From Earliella scabrosa (Eukaryota; Basidiomycota; Agaricomycetes; Polyporales; Polyporaceae): a DNA stretch of 64,000 nt. Position 1 is the first letter of the stretch, and every line of letters begins with the position of its first letter. The notes under the pieces are model-generated. The model saw nothing but the letters and a program-made list of their open reading frames with translations. It did not search any database and was not told where the DNA came from. A program made the position numbers and the translations under genes. Location of the stretch: the NCBI GenBank assembly GCA_022605405.1, contig JABYQQ010000008.1:1426001-1490000 (forward strand). Reading direction: 5' to 3'. This document shows, piece by piece, positions 1-10,190 of the stretch.

Positions 1-614
1 TCGGTGTACTGGTTCGCCGACGAAAGGGATGGGATAGAGTCGAGCTTGACGTCTCCCATGATTGATAAGAGAAAGTGCGATGAGTCGAGGTAGTCCTCCA
101 AGAAGTCTACGGATGTTGTTACCGGTGCGACCGGTGGAAGCGGTGTTGCGATAGGAGGTAACTCGACGAGAGGAGGAGGGAGAGTCTCGATTGGCTCAGG
201 GATAACCTCCGGAGTAGCGGGGGTTAGGACGATTTCAGGAAGAGGAGGACTTGGGAGCGGAGTGGTATAGGGTGTGTCTGATGCGACTGGTAGAACTGTG
301 TTGACTCCAGCAAGGAGATCCTCTTGGTCAGGTGAGGGGAAAGCCCACTTGAAGGTGTCAGGATAATCTTTCCGTTGAACGGGAACTCCGTTGTACCGAT
401 GAGGACAAGGACTCTGGTGACAGTTGTACCAGTAGCCGTCCGAATAGAGGTGAGAATCGGAAGGGTATTTCTCGTCGAGAACGTGAGGTAGTTCCTGACA
501 AGTGTCGGTTGTGGGTTGGTAGTCAGAGGAATCAGATGACGACTGGGAGTCAATCAGATCCTCGACTTCCGCCTCTGAGGGAGGAGATGCTGGTGTCGGC
601 TCCAAAACTGTGGT
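1..614 (-). CDS. Retrotransposon gag-like ORF, partial at window edge
   Basis: One minus-strand frame is open from an in-frame stop near 615 to the window edge. The protein starts with an acidic Ser/Asp-rich stretch, then a Tyr/Cys/His patch (DGYWYNCHQSPCPH), then a long Pro/Thr/Leu linker, then MGDVKLDSIPSLSSANQYT. The last part resembles the start of a Ty1/copia gag domain, where the chain would continue past position 1. I see no Met before that point, so an upstream intron (acceptor near 605) is possible. LTR-like sequence lies upstream at 1160-1520 on the same strand, which fits an LTR element running off the left edge. The copia assignment is inference only; no protease, integrase or RT lies inside the window. 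Confidence 0.4.
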
Positions 615-1159
615 CTAGAAGAGTGCGATGATTGACGATGCCGCGTGCAAAAACGGTAGATGGGGAACACCTATTGAGGCGAGCCAAGAAAGTCAGGAAG
701 CTGGAGATCCCGACAATCTGGATAGAAGTTGCCAACTGTGCCCAGAAAGACTATAGTAGCTATACGAGAGCAAAGGGTACGGTAAGGAGGGTCCACACGG
801 TTGTCCTCCGTCTCCAAAGGTGATAAGCACCCCGGATACAACTGCTGGCGGGCGCAAGTGCGTGGCCTGGCAGAGGGATACCTGAAAGCCCAAATGCCTC
901 GAGAGCACAACAGGCTGTACAACAGTACTAGCTACGCGACAACTATACAAAAGCGCTCAGGGCTGCGTCACGAGCGCAGGAATGTCCCCCTGGCAGCAGT
1001 GTCGGCGGGCACAGTCAAGAGGTGAGGAAAGATGGAGGGAGCACGGGCAGAGAGTCGACGACGAGAGAGGTGTGCGCACGAAGATGTCGACGAAGTAGCA
1101 ACCGGTCAGAGCGCAGGGCTCATAACCTGATGAACTTCAGACCTGGAAGGCTGGGAGCC

Positions 1160-1520
1160 GACTGTAAGTCGAACAGAGAGAGATCTTCAGTCAGTGAGCG
1201 AACGACTATATTGCATTGATAAGTACCTGTAAGTCGAACAGAGAGAGACTACAAGTACTAAGTCAGTAAGTAAGTAGAAGGCATATGTATGTAAGAGACT
1301 TACTCTCCAGTCAGTGAGCGAACGACTGAAGAGCAGAGGCGAAATGTGAGCTGCTTATATAGACGTAGGGAAAGTAGCTGAGTAAGCATAGAAAGCAGTC
1401 ACATGCTAACCACAAGACGATGAGTAAGAGGCATACGAGGCTATGGTGCGAGGATGAGTCAATATGACGCGAGGATGAGCACCAAGCCTGAGTCAGACAT
1501 AAGGTCTAGAAGTATCCGGA
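1160..1520 (-). repeat. LTR-like sequence with internal direct repeats
   Basis: Read on the minus strand this stretch has a TATA-like run (CTATATAAGC near 1355-1364) followed by short direct repeats. TGTAAGTCGAACAGAGAGAG occurs at about 1163 and 1228, and CAGTCAGTGAGCGAACGACT at 1188-1207 and 1308-1327. The order of TATA box, leader and gag-like ORF (1-614) fits a 5' LTR. I could not find a matching LTR or a clean TG...CA border, so the limits are approximate. Confidence 0.35.
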
Positions 1521-1689
1521 ACATCGTAGAACGCACTGGTACGTAGAGGAATTGTCCGGAAAGAAAGAACTATCGTACAGATGCTGTGTTATCTAAATAT
1601 AGTAACGAAGAAGCATAGCCCATGCTAGGCGTCATGTGAACGCATAGCCACAAGTCCATATGGGGACATATCGGTCCGGACAGTGCCGG

Positions 1690-1834
1690 ATAACCCTAAG
1701 TTCAACATCGCGCGCCCTTCATTTGTCGAAATCCGGCCCGCTGTCACACCCTACCGGGCCTGTCGTCGAACCGGTCGGTCGGTTTGACCGTGTCACAGGT
1801 CACAGGGCCTGTCGAACAGTTCGAAATGCTACAG
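1690..1834. mobile_element. Truncated TA-flanked MITE, same family as 27374-27640
   Basis: The right end, read inward on the minus strand, begins CTGTAGCATTTCGAACTG and continues with GACAGGCC and two GTGAC blocks. It closely parallels the terminal repeat of the complete MITE at 27374-27640. The dinucleotide TA follows at 1835-1836, as expected for a Tc1/mariner-type target. The left terminal repeat is not recognisable, so this copy is truncated or strongly diverged. Confidence 0.5.
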
Positions 1835-1894
1835 TATACTAGATTGGTAGTAGTACTGTAGACTCGAGTGCATGCAGAGACACGGCGTAACATA

Positions 1895-4800
1895 CTAGAA
1901 TGCAATCTCGTGTGCGTGGTGATCTGCGTACTTGTTCACGAAGAAAGCATCAAACACGTCTAATGTATCGGTGTGTTTGAGTCGAACGGGGATGGGATGA
2001 TCATCAGGAATGGGAAGGAGATGCGCTGCACGTAGCATACAGTCAAGACTAATCACAGAAAGCACATGTCGTCCATGATTGTCCATCTGAGGCTCAACCA
2101 TCCACATCCCAGTCTCGTCGCATGGTGCATCGCCAACAGGGACAAACCAAGAGACGAGGGCACATGGATATGTACACATATTCCTTTTGAAAGACAGAAA
2201 TAGAAGGACGCGAACGACACTCAGCCCACGGAACCCGGGAAGAGTGTCATCATCGTTGATATACACGCAGTCATAGCGCGCCGGTCCGCCACGCCATGAA
2301 CGAACGGCGCAGATTCGCTCCTTTTTCATGCCCCGGGTCCCACAGACGTCGCTAGGTGCATAGAAGATAGCCACTGCAGACGGGAAGACGGAGACATGGG
2401 ATGGGGCTTCAGGACAGAGACCAAGGCCGACAGTCTCAGAGGGTACACCCGCGAGTTCGGCAAAGAGAAAGCGGCGCAGGAGGTCGGGGAGCTGCGGGAT
2501 GTTGACGTACTCCGCCAGTGCATGGAGATCGCGGGGATATCCGCGGGCTAGATGGCAATGTATTAGGGACAGGCAATTGCATGCTTGAACTGGCTCACCT
2601 TTACGCTTCGCTAGGGTGACGCTACCCATGGGCGTGTCTTGTTCCACGGCACCCCCATCTTCATCCTCGTCGAGGGCCGCATGGCGCTCTTCGCGGTCGG
2701 CAGGATCCTCGTGTGGCTCATAGGCTGGGAGATCTGGATCTTGCCAGATGTCGTCCTCATCGATCGTGGGTAGGCAAGGACCGTCGAGCATGCGACGGGC
2801 GGTGAAGTCAACTCGGGCCGCCGCGAGCCTGTCAAGGCGCTGGTTGGTGATGAGCATTTGGCCGAGGGCTTGGTAGCGGTTGGATCGACGGTACGGCTCC
2901 TTGACGGCCTTGATGTGCTTGGACTCCGTGATGGAGGAGCACAGCCCATTGGGTGCGCCGAACATTTGGATGAGGAAGGGATAGTGTTTGAGGGAATGTT
3001 GTCGTGGGAGGTTGAAATCCATGCGGACACCGGTCTCCTCGAAGATCACTCGATCGCGATGGAATCGCGCAAGCGCGTCCTCAATTTGCAGGAGGGTGCG
3101 AGTGGTGATTGTGTTGCGCCGGACGAGGTAACAGAAGTCCAGAAAGGCCGATATGCACTGAACCATCCGCGTGGGCACGTAACCGACTATCGCCGCTAGG
3201 TATATCTGGTCGGAAAGAGTGATGAGTCACGCCGGCGTAGATGGTCTATCAACATATACAAGCTGACGCACCTTCATCAAGGCCTTTGAGTCGTCGCCCG
3301 TCCACTGCTTGAAGCCGCGCCCTTCAGGAAACCGGCGAAGGCCCGGGAAATGGGGAGCAGCCGCGATCCTAGGGGTAAAAGACGTAAATGGCGGACCTTA
3401 TTCATACTATCCTCTGAAGTCACTCACCTACGGTCGATGTCCGCGAGAATCACCGCCGCTCGGGTCTTACCGTGGGTGAGCTCTAGGTACTCGTGAACCC
3501 ACGTCACGAGGTGATCCTTGAAGGTGCCCTTTATCACCTGGTGCAGAAGGTCCGGCGAGAGTAATTCGTGGATGTCCGCCCGTGGAAACGCGACCGTAAA
3601 TGGCTAGAGATGGGATTGAACAACATGGGATATGTCATTGTGTTCGAGCCGACTCACAAGGAGGTCGCCTACGATGCCGTAGTCGTCCCACAGTGCCTTG
3701 AGGTCCAGCCCGTCGAGCAGCGCGTCAGTCACTTGATGACTTCGACGGTCTCCATCGCTGTCGAGCTTGTCTCGGTGAGCGTCGCACCTGCAGCCAGGAC
3801 CGTAAGCATGCAGATGCTACAAGAAGACTAGACTTCGCGCGTAACTCACTTAGCGCACCAGCCCTGAACAATACATGCTAGAAGCGCCTGCTCGGGGTAG
3901 TCCGCGATGTAAGGCCCAAGCCCGTAAATGGTGCGACAGAAATGTCTGTCGGCATAACGAACGACCTCGGGTGTGGTCATTCCAGGCTTAAGCGACTTGA
4001 GGATGGAATGTAGAGACACGTGAAAGAGTTGGCGTCGAAATTTGCGAAACTTCAGGTCGTCACTGTGTTTACGGTCCGCTATGATGATGCAGCGGACATT
4101 AGGGTGGGCATGTAGTGCGCAATAGCGTTGTAGAGATGACTCACTCTTTGGGATGGCGAGAAAGGCGACTAAGGACACGGCATTGCGATGCGCGCGACGC
4201 GCTGCATTGTGCACAAGGCCGTTGGAGAGATACAAGGGCCAGTAATCGTTCTGACCGGTCGCCACCGAGACCGTGGTCTTGTCACTTCCGAGAATGACTG
4301 GACAGAATGTGGAGCCGTGCATGCGCGGATCTTGAGCAATCTCATCCTGCGAGGGATGTTAATATACATTACATCATACATAGTCTCTCGCATGAGTACT
4401 GACCGCTTGCGTCCAAACCCAGTCGCCCGTCATGAAGTCTCGAAGGACTCGTTCGCCTCCCTGAAATAGCCTCTTCGGGGTGAAGTCCATATCGCTGTTT
4501 AGCTCCCGATTTCCAAGCTGGGCGTGAAGGACTTGTCGAGGGCATCGGTAGTACACAGTATACTCGGCCTCCATCGGACCTCCCCTTCTTCAGGCTTCGG
4601 CCCTGTGTACATCACCGTAAACGCTCGCCACTGGATATCCGCGAGCGGGATGGCGTCGATAGATGCATTAAGATGTTGATGATCGGCGAAGGGCGGGTGA
4701 GAGCTATGTGCGCCCCACAGCTGCATGAGTTTGTCGACGTGCGCCCCGGACATCTGGACCTCGCGATAGAGAAAGTCGGCAATCTCGAATTCGGCGCGAC

Positions 4801-5275
4801 TCTCGTACGGACGGTAGTCATTGCTCGCGGGGGGCGGAGGGGCTGTTGGAGGAGCATCGTCCGGTAGCGGGTGGCCGGTCGGATTGCACGGTTGCCCTGT
4901 TATGACAGTCGTCTGTCTGAGGGGCGGTGAGGCACAGGGTGGGCTAACGTACGTACCAGTGAGATAGGGATGTGTCTCGAGGACAATCTCGCGGGGCGCA
5001 GGGAGAGGGTGGTGCTGAGGCCCGGGTCCGTCATGGACAGGGACGTGGAGAGGATCTTCGGGCGGCTGTTCGTCTGCGTTCTCGGCGTCGCCACCCACCG
5101 GCGGGGACGGCGAGGGTGGCCGGTGAGCTGGCTGAGGCACGAATGGCGGAGGCTGCAGTTCGTGAACCGCCGCGATGTGTCGTTTGAGGCCAGCATCAGA
5201 CTTGCAGAGTTTTTTGCACCCAGAGATGGTGCAAGGGATATTCCGGAGTTTGAAGCGGAAGATCTTCTTGAGCAT
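1895..5275 (-). pseudogene. Plavaka-type DNA transposase, multi-exon, apparently frameshifted
   Basis: Start ATG is at 5275. The N-terminus carries a C2H2 finger (C-x4-C-x12-H-x4-H, ending HIAAVH), then a Pro-rich linker. The core has the series typical of basidiomycete Plavaka transposases: VILGSDKTTVSVATGQN, RRAHRNAV, KFRRQLFH, LKPGMTTPEV, GLGPYIADYPEQ, LLACIVQGWC, PDLLHQVIKGTFKDHLV, APNGLCSSITESKHIKAV and LTNQRLD-like blocks, in that order. Plausible introns of 50-65 nt join them, for example a donor after WTQA near 4406. Near 4571 the conserved WMEA..Y..YYR segment needs a one-base frame change that no intron explains, so this copy is probably inactive. The last open segment (3178-1895) ends HEIAF. 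I found no terminal inverted repeats. Plavaka elements are cut-and-paste DNA transposons known from Agaricomycetes. Confidence 0.75.
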
Positions 5276-5591
5276 CGCGTGGCGAAGGAATGTCGTGCTG
5301 CCAGAGGTTAACAGCGGCGAACAAATGATAAGAAGAATGTCCCGTGGACATGATAAGACTCAGACAGGACTTACGTGAGGTAGCTGTGTGTCTTCGCGGG
5401 TAGGGGACCAAACGCGGTTGACAATTCGAGGGTCCGGTGGCGGAGGGAGGAGGTTCACGGTGGACTATGTTGGACTCATGTCAGCGGACAGATGCACAGT
5501 GCAGACGTCTAACCTCAGGCAGACGTACGTGCAGGATTGGGAGATAGGGGCCGTGTATGGTGGGAGCCAGGGCAGTGGAAGACAGGCGGAG

Positions 5592-6307
5592 TAGTGCCGC
5601 AGGGTCAGGTCAAGTCAGGTCATTGACCCCTCTGGGCCATGACCATGACCATAACCATAACTGATCTTCAGCAGACGGCTCATGACCTGACTGATCTTTC
5701 AGTCAGGTTATCATCAGTTCAGTTACGGTCCAGTCACGGTCATTGACCGGTCATGACTGAACATGCAGTTATGACCAGTCATAACTGGTCAGAGCAAGTT
5801 AAGACCAGTCATTTGGTCCACCAGGTTAGAGAAACATCTTAAATGTAATACAGAAGTAATTTTCATGCTTATTACTGGAGAGAGCCTTCTGTATCTACAT
5901 AGATTGATATTGATATGAATATTGGTCTGTCACTTAGTCTGTCTATAGACAGCACTGAGCATCTTTGATCTGTTTTATTAGACCAGAGTTAACTAGAGAC
6001 TGGTATTTTCCACTTGCCAGAGCTGCTGAATCTGATATATTTCAAGTGTTTCCATTGTACATTGTATTTGATCAGTTGATGTCTCTTATATGACCAGTCA
6101 ATAACCAGTCATGACTGGTCTTAGCAGATAAAATATGACTGGTCATGACCAGTCATCTGCAGTTATACAATCTTTGTCATTCTCAATGACCGTGACCATG
6201 ACCATAACCATAACTGATGGTAAGCGGTTATGGTCAGGTTATTTACATATCAGTTACGGTTATTTTCCAGTCATTGACCGGTCATATGACCTGACCCTAC
6301 GGCACTA
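5592..6307. mobile_element. Complete 716-bp hAT-type MITE with 8-bp target duplication
   Basis: The element starts TAGTGCCGCAGGGTCAGGTC and ends with the inverted counterpart (reverse complement TAGTGCCGTAGGGTCAGGTC). The exact 8-bp sequence AGGCGGAG flanks it at 5584-5591 and 6308-6315. An 8-bp duplication and TAGTG-type ends are typical of the hAT superfamily. There is no coding capacity. Both subterminal regions are packed with palindromic TGACCGGTCA, TGACCAGTCA and TGACTGGTCA motifs, candidate transposase-binding sites. It lies about 300 bp upstream of the Plavaka gene start. A second family member of nearly the same length (717 bp) is at 19675-20391. Confidence 0.9.
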
Positions 6308-6593
6308 AGGCGGAGCTAGTAGCACTGTAGGAGAGGAAATGGTCAGCGTGGCCCTCTCGCGAACTCTGCAGAGTCAGCACCCGCGCGGGGAGACCCGGGT
6401 GCATGACTGGAGATGAAACGGAGCAACAAGGCAGGGTGTGCCCGCTGATGCGCGCTTCCGGTGACTCCTCTCTTTTTTCCACCCCATCGTCGTCAAGATT
6501 TCGCCAGCGATGGCTAAATGACCGACTAAGTCCCTTCCTGCAAGCCAGCAGGCCATTCCCGAGGAGCCCCTCCCCCCTCCTGCGCTCACTCGT

Positions 6594-7442
6594 ATGAAGA
6601 CCCGCGAGACGAATAGAGAGAAGCACCCTGGGCTGCCAGATCTACCCCGGTGGAACCCCGACGACCCAGACCGCCCTCCGACGCCGCCTGCGGCACATCG
6701 AGCCAAAACGGCAGCAGCCAAGCAGGCCGAAGCGGATGCAAAAGAAGCTGCGGACAAGAAAAGGGCAGATGCCATTCGGCGCGCGGCTCAACTCCAGAAC
6801 AAAAACAGTCAAGTCGATGCGGCCGCAGATGAACTTCGCCGCCACCCTCCACGGCCCAGGCCACTTGCAGCAAAGAAAGCAAGCGGCCATTTACTACCCA
6901 TCGCTCCTGAGGGTGTGTAGATTGGCCTTTGGTTATTGAAACCTTCGCACTCACCTTGCTCTTTGACGACCTTGTGACTCCTGCCAGATTCGGCGCCTAA
7001 GGCCCAGAGTCAAGATCGCCATGGCTCCGCGGGTGCCATAGACGGTAGTCTAGACGGCGACTTAGGTCAGAGGCCCACAAACGTTGAAAATGCGTTTGAT
7101 TTACCGTTTACCTTGACACGGGAACATCCAGTGCATAGCGACAGCAACGCCATGGACGTCAGCACTTCCGACCCTGGCGGTGTTGATGGCGAATCCGAAG
7201 ACAGCGGGTCCAACTTCGAGCTGGACTCCAAGGCCGGCGACGAGAGCATCGAAGACGACGGCGACGAGGACATGGACGTCGACGAGGAGGACGTTCCCAA
7301 GAAGAAGCACGGCCCCAAGCGCCGTATACAACGTGTTGATGTGCTAGCCACGCGTGCAGAAGAAGCAAATGCTTCTGCTCCAAAGAGGAAGGACCCTCCC
7401 ACCACCGAGGAGCCTTTTACGATTGATGAGTTTACGAATTAA
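6594..7442 (+). CDS. Unrecognised coiled-coil and acidic nuclear-type protein
   Basis: The first exon, from ATG 6594, has a Pro-rich start and an Ala/Lys/Glu-rich coiled coil (AAAKQAEADAKEAADKKRADA). A second open block, about 7072-7442, has acidic runs (DESIEDDGDEDMDVDEEDV) directly followed by a basic patch (PKKKHGPKRRIQR), resembling a nuclear localisation signal, and ends TIDEFTN-stop. The 6920-7070 join needs an intron whose borders I could not fix. The architecture is like transposon-associated accessory ORFs seen in Agaricomycetes, and a possibly related gene lies at 10191-12316. No enzymatic motif is visible and the function is unknown. The protein may continue past the stop in a decayed form. 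Confidence 0.45.
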
Positions 7443-8074
7443 TCGTTCTTATGGGGAGCTTTTGGCCCGGCGCTTGTGACGCAACTCGATCACCGTGGGA
7501 AAGGTTTTTGTTACCCTTCCATACAACTTATGTCATCTCAGGTAACAAAATTACTTACTTTTAGACGCTCACCACAGGGTTAGGGTTGAAATTTCTTACT
7601 CGTTTCTTACCACTGGACACAGCCACATTGACTCCTTTTCTTATGCTCTCCCCCGCGGCTCGGCTGCTGGCATGGCCGGCGCTTACTACATTGTGTTGGC
7701 ACATGCTTCGTGGTTCATTGGCGTCTATACTACTAGTTACTAGTGGCTCTTTCTATCACTTCTAATGACTTCATCTACTACTGTCTATACTTATAACTCT
7801 GTAACAAACATGTTTTAATATTGTTTGGTAGGCATGATCCGCATCTTTTAGATGGACTTACTTCAAGTTTATATGAACTATTAGTACAAAAGTTATAGCT
7901 CATATACACTTGCCCAAATGCGGAAGGTTGGCTGGGTTGTGAGCATGATTTGGCTTCAGTATGCATATGTGGTCGCACTAGATCATTGTCCATTATATAT
8001 TGATCTTCTAGACCCATTACACATCTATTTAATCCACTTCAACATGTATCAACAAACACATTTATTGGCCAAAT

Positions 8075-9165
8075 GTTCGAAAGTTGCAATGATTGTCAAC
8101 TTTCCATACTTCAATGTACATATAAGAGCTCAGGGGTATATGGAAAGGATAGAGATGATACAATACAGAATTATCATGATTTCTCCGTAATTTTTGCTAT
8201 AGAACTGATGGAGTTATTCAGTAAATAGTGAATAGATCATTCAGTTGTGAAGAGAATATTCCCACGGTGGTGCGATTGAAGAGAGCTCATTTTTCCGGTT
8301 CTAATGGTATATAACACTCTATACATTCATTAGAAACTGACAGAGATATGCTTTGAAGTGTAAATAGTGGCTATTCCAGAAAATGTCCCAGGGAGCTGTC
8401 GACGACCGCCAACATCGACAGCTCACCGGGTTTCAGGGGCATAATTAGCGCCCATGTCGATGCAAAAAAGTGCACCCAGCCAGAATTGAACCCCCAGTCT
8501 CACAAATAACATCACAGTGTACTAACCATTAGACTACTGTCACTATCAAATATAAGTTCAGTGTACAAACATAGTTGATAGCTTAGTGTTACTGACTCTC
8601 TATGAACAATGTTGCCTTTCTGAAGTTATATACAGTGTTGTATACCATTGAAATAGCAAACTTCTGCGCTTATTTGTTGTACTAGTTGAGTAATATTCTC
8701 AGCTGTTGGCACTTCATTGACAAGTAAATACTGGTTAGTAGAACAATGAAGGGTCATAAGCATAAAGTGTTATAGGTCATTGACAAGCAAAAACTTAGCT
8801 CTGTGCGACATGACCACTGTGTTCTATATGCCATCAATGGTGGTTTGGGATTTTCCAGTGGCTATTCTACCATTGGCTTCAGAGTGTGTCTCTGTCAGTT
8901 TCTAATGAAAGTGTAGAGTGTTATATACCATTAGAACCGGAAAAATGAGCTCTCTTCAATCGCACCACCGTGGGAATATTCTCTTCACAACTGAATGATC
9001 TATTCACTATTTACTGAATAACTCCATCATTTCTATAGCAAAAATTACGGAAAAATCATGATAATTCTGTATTGTATCATCTCTATCCTTTCCATATACT
9101 ACCGAGCTGTTATGTGTACATTGAACCATAGAAAGGTGACAATCATTGCAACTTCTCGAACAATT
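8075..9165. repeat. Inverted repeat, about 315-bp arms around a 460-bp centre
   Basis: The left arm is about 8075-8393 and the right arm about 8850-9165, matching in reverse complement with scattered mismatches. Shared blocks include GAGCTC, GGATAGAGATGATACAATAC, GGTGGTGCGATTGAAGAGAG and GGTATATAACACT. The last is also found inside the hAT-type MITE at 19675-20391. This could be one large MITE with long inverted arms or two copies of one element in opposite orientation. I found no target duplication. Confidence 0.65.
8465..8790 (-). repeat. tRNA-derived SINE-like unit
   Basis: On the minus strand 8470-8545 reads as a degenerate tRNA: an A-box-like AGTCTAATGGTTAGTACAC and a B-box-like GGGGGTTCAATTCTGGC, correctly ordered and spaced. 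The acceptor ends do not pair, so it is not a working tRNA. The sequence next to it (to about 8790) recurs with divergence at 9185-9480, including CCAGCCAGAATT, CTCTATRAACAATG and TTTCTGAAGTT blocks. That makes a short dispersed repeat with a pol III promoter, as in SINEs, a reasonable reading. Confidence 0.45.
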
Positions 9166-9184
9166 GGTCATATGCCCATGTTGA

Positions 9185-9480
9185 TCTAGAAATATATCCA
9201 GCCAGAATTAGACCACTAGCTAATAACACAGGAGGTATCAATGATCATCCTCCTGGACTCTGTGAGGTCTTGTAATAGTGTTCAATAACTCAGTGTTACC
9301 TACAACTTTCGCTCTCTATAAACAATGTAGTGTTTCTGAAGTTGTGTAGAGTATTATATACTATTGAAAACACACAATATAGTGGTTGTTTGCTGTACTA
9401 GTAGTGTAATATTCTGACCTGCTTGTGCATGATGAATGAACAAATGCTGTAAAGAAATGAACTGACATGCATGGAAAGTA
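9185..9480 (-). repeat. Diverged second copy of the SINE-like unit
   Basis: This aligns by eye with 8470-8780 in the same orientation. Shared blocks are CCAGCCAGAATT, TAGTGTTCAATAACTCAGTGTTAC (compare TAGCTTAGTGTTAC), CTCTATAAACAATGT, TTTCTGAAGTT and ATACTATTGAAA. The tRNA-like part is badly decayed here. Confidence 0.4.
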
Positions 9481-10190
9481 TTATGTGTCATTGAGAAGCC
9501 AAAGATCACCTCATAGACACGCTAGAAGTTAATTACTGCAATGAGTAAATACTGTGTTGAAATGACAAAAATAAGCTAGTATGGTAAGCAAAAAGAGTGG
9601 CATGCTATGCTGCATAAAGCCATATGCAATGAGCTTGTTCCAGTGTATCTAAAGCTCAATACTTTAAAAATGTGCCATCTAAAGACGGTCTGGCTTACTG
9701 GAATTCTATACTATACTTGGAAAAGTTCATTGAAGTGATGAAAGTACGTGATAAAAGTTCGTCCACTGCAAAATGGAGAGATGAGATTATCTAACGTATC
9801 TGATAGCAGTCAATGCTCAGTTCAAAAGAGTGTTGCATGAAATGTAAACCTTTGAGTGATGTTTCATGCTTTGATCGACAGTTCGAAACCAAGTATATGT
9901 GAACTGAACTTTTACTATTTAGTGATGGAGCGATAATTGTAGATCATTTGGTCATTCATTAACATAGTACCAATATTGATTATCAACCAGGTCATCAATC
10001 GTGCCTGCCAGACATGGCCCACTCCCACCCAAGTCAATCTGGACATCGAGGGGTACGTCGCATTGTTTCCTCGTCTTCCCAACCCACACCCACCCCATCT
10101 TGCTCCCCACACCCCTCGACATCAATGTCCTCTCCCGTGCGATCCTAAACCTGCTCTGCGGCCCATGGTGCGTCAATCATCTTCTTTACC

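Larger units (their letters stand above)
7443..10190. other. AT-rich gene-free island of old repeats
   Basis: No ORF here looks like coding sequence. Base composition drops sharply to AT-rich between about 7700 and 9960, compared with GC-rich neighbours. The stretch is occupied by a long inverted repeat (8075-9165), a tRNA-related SINE-like unit (8465-8790) and a diverged second copy of that unit (9185-9480). Between 9500 and 9960 I see nothing recognisable. Confidence 0.6.

Noticed and set aside
1895..5590. Terminal inverted repeats for the Plavaka element
   Set aside because: I compared both flanks and found no convincing inverted pair or duplication, so the element limits are left open.
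8470..8545. Functional tRNA gene on the minus strand
   Set aside because: A and B boxes are present, but the acceptor ends do not pair and the T-stem is mismatched. A SINE-like relic fits better.
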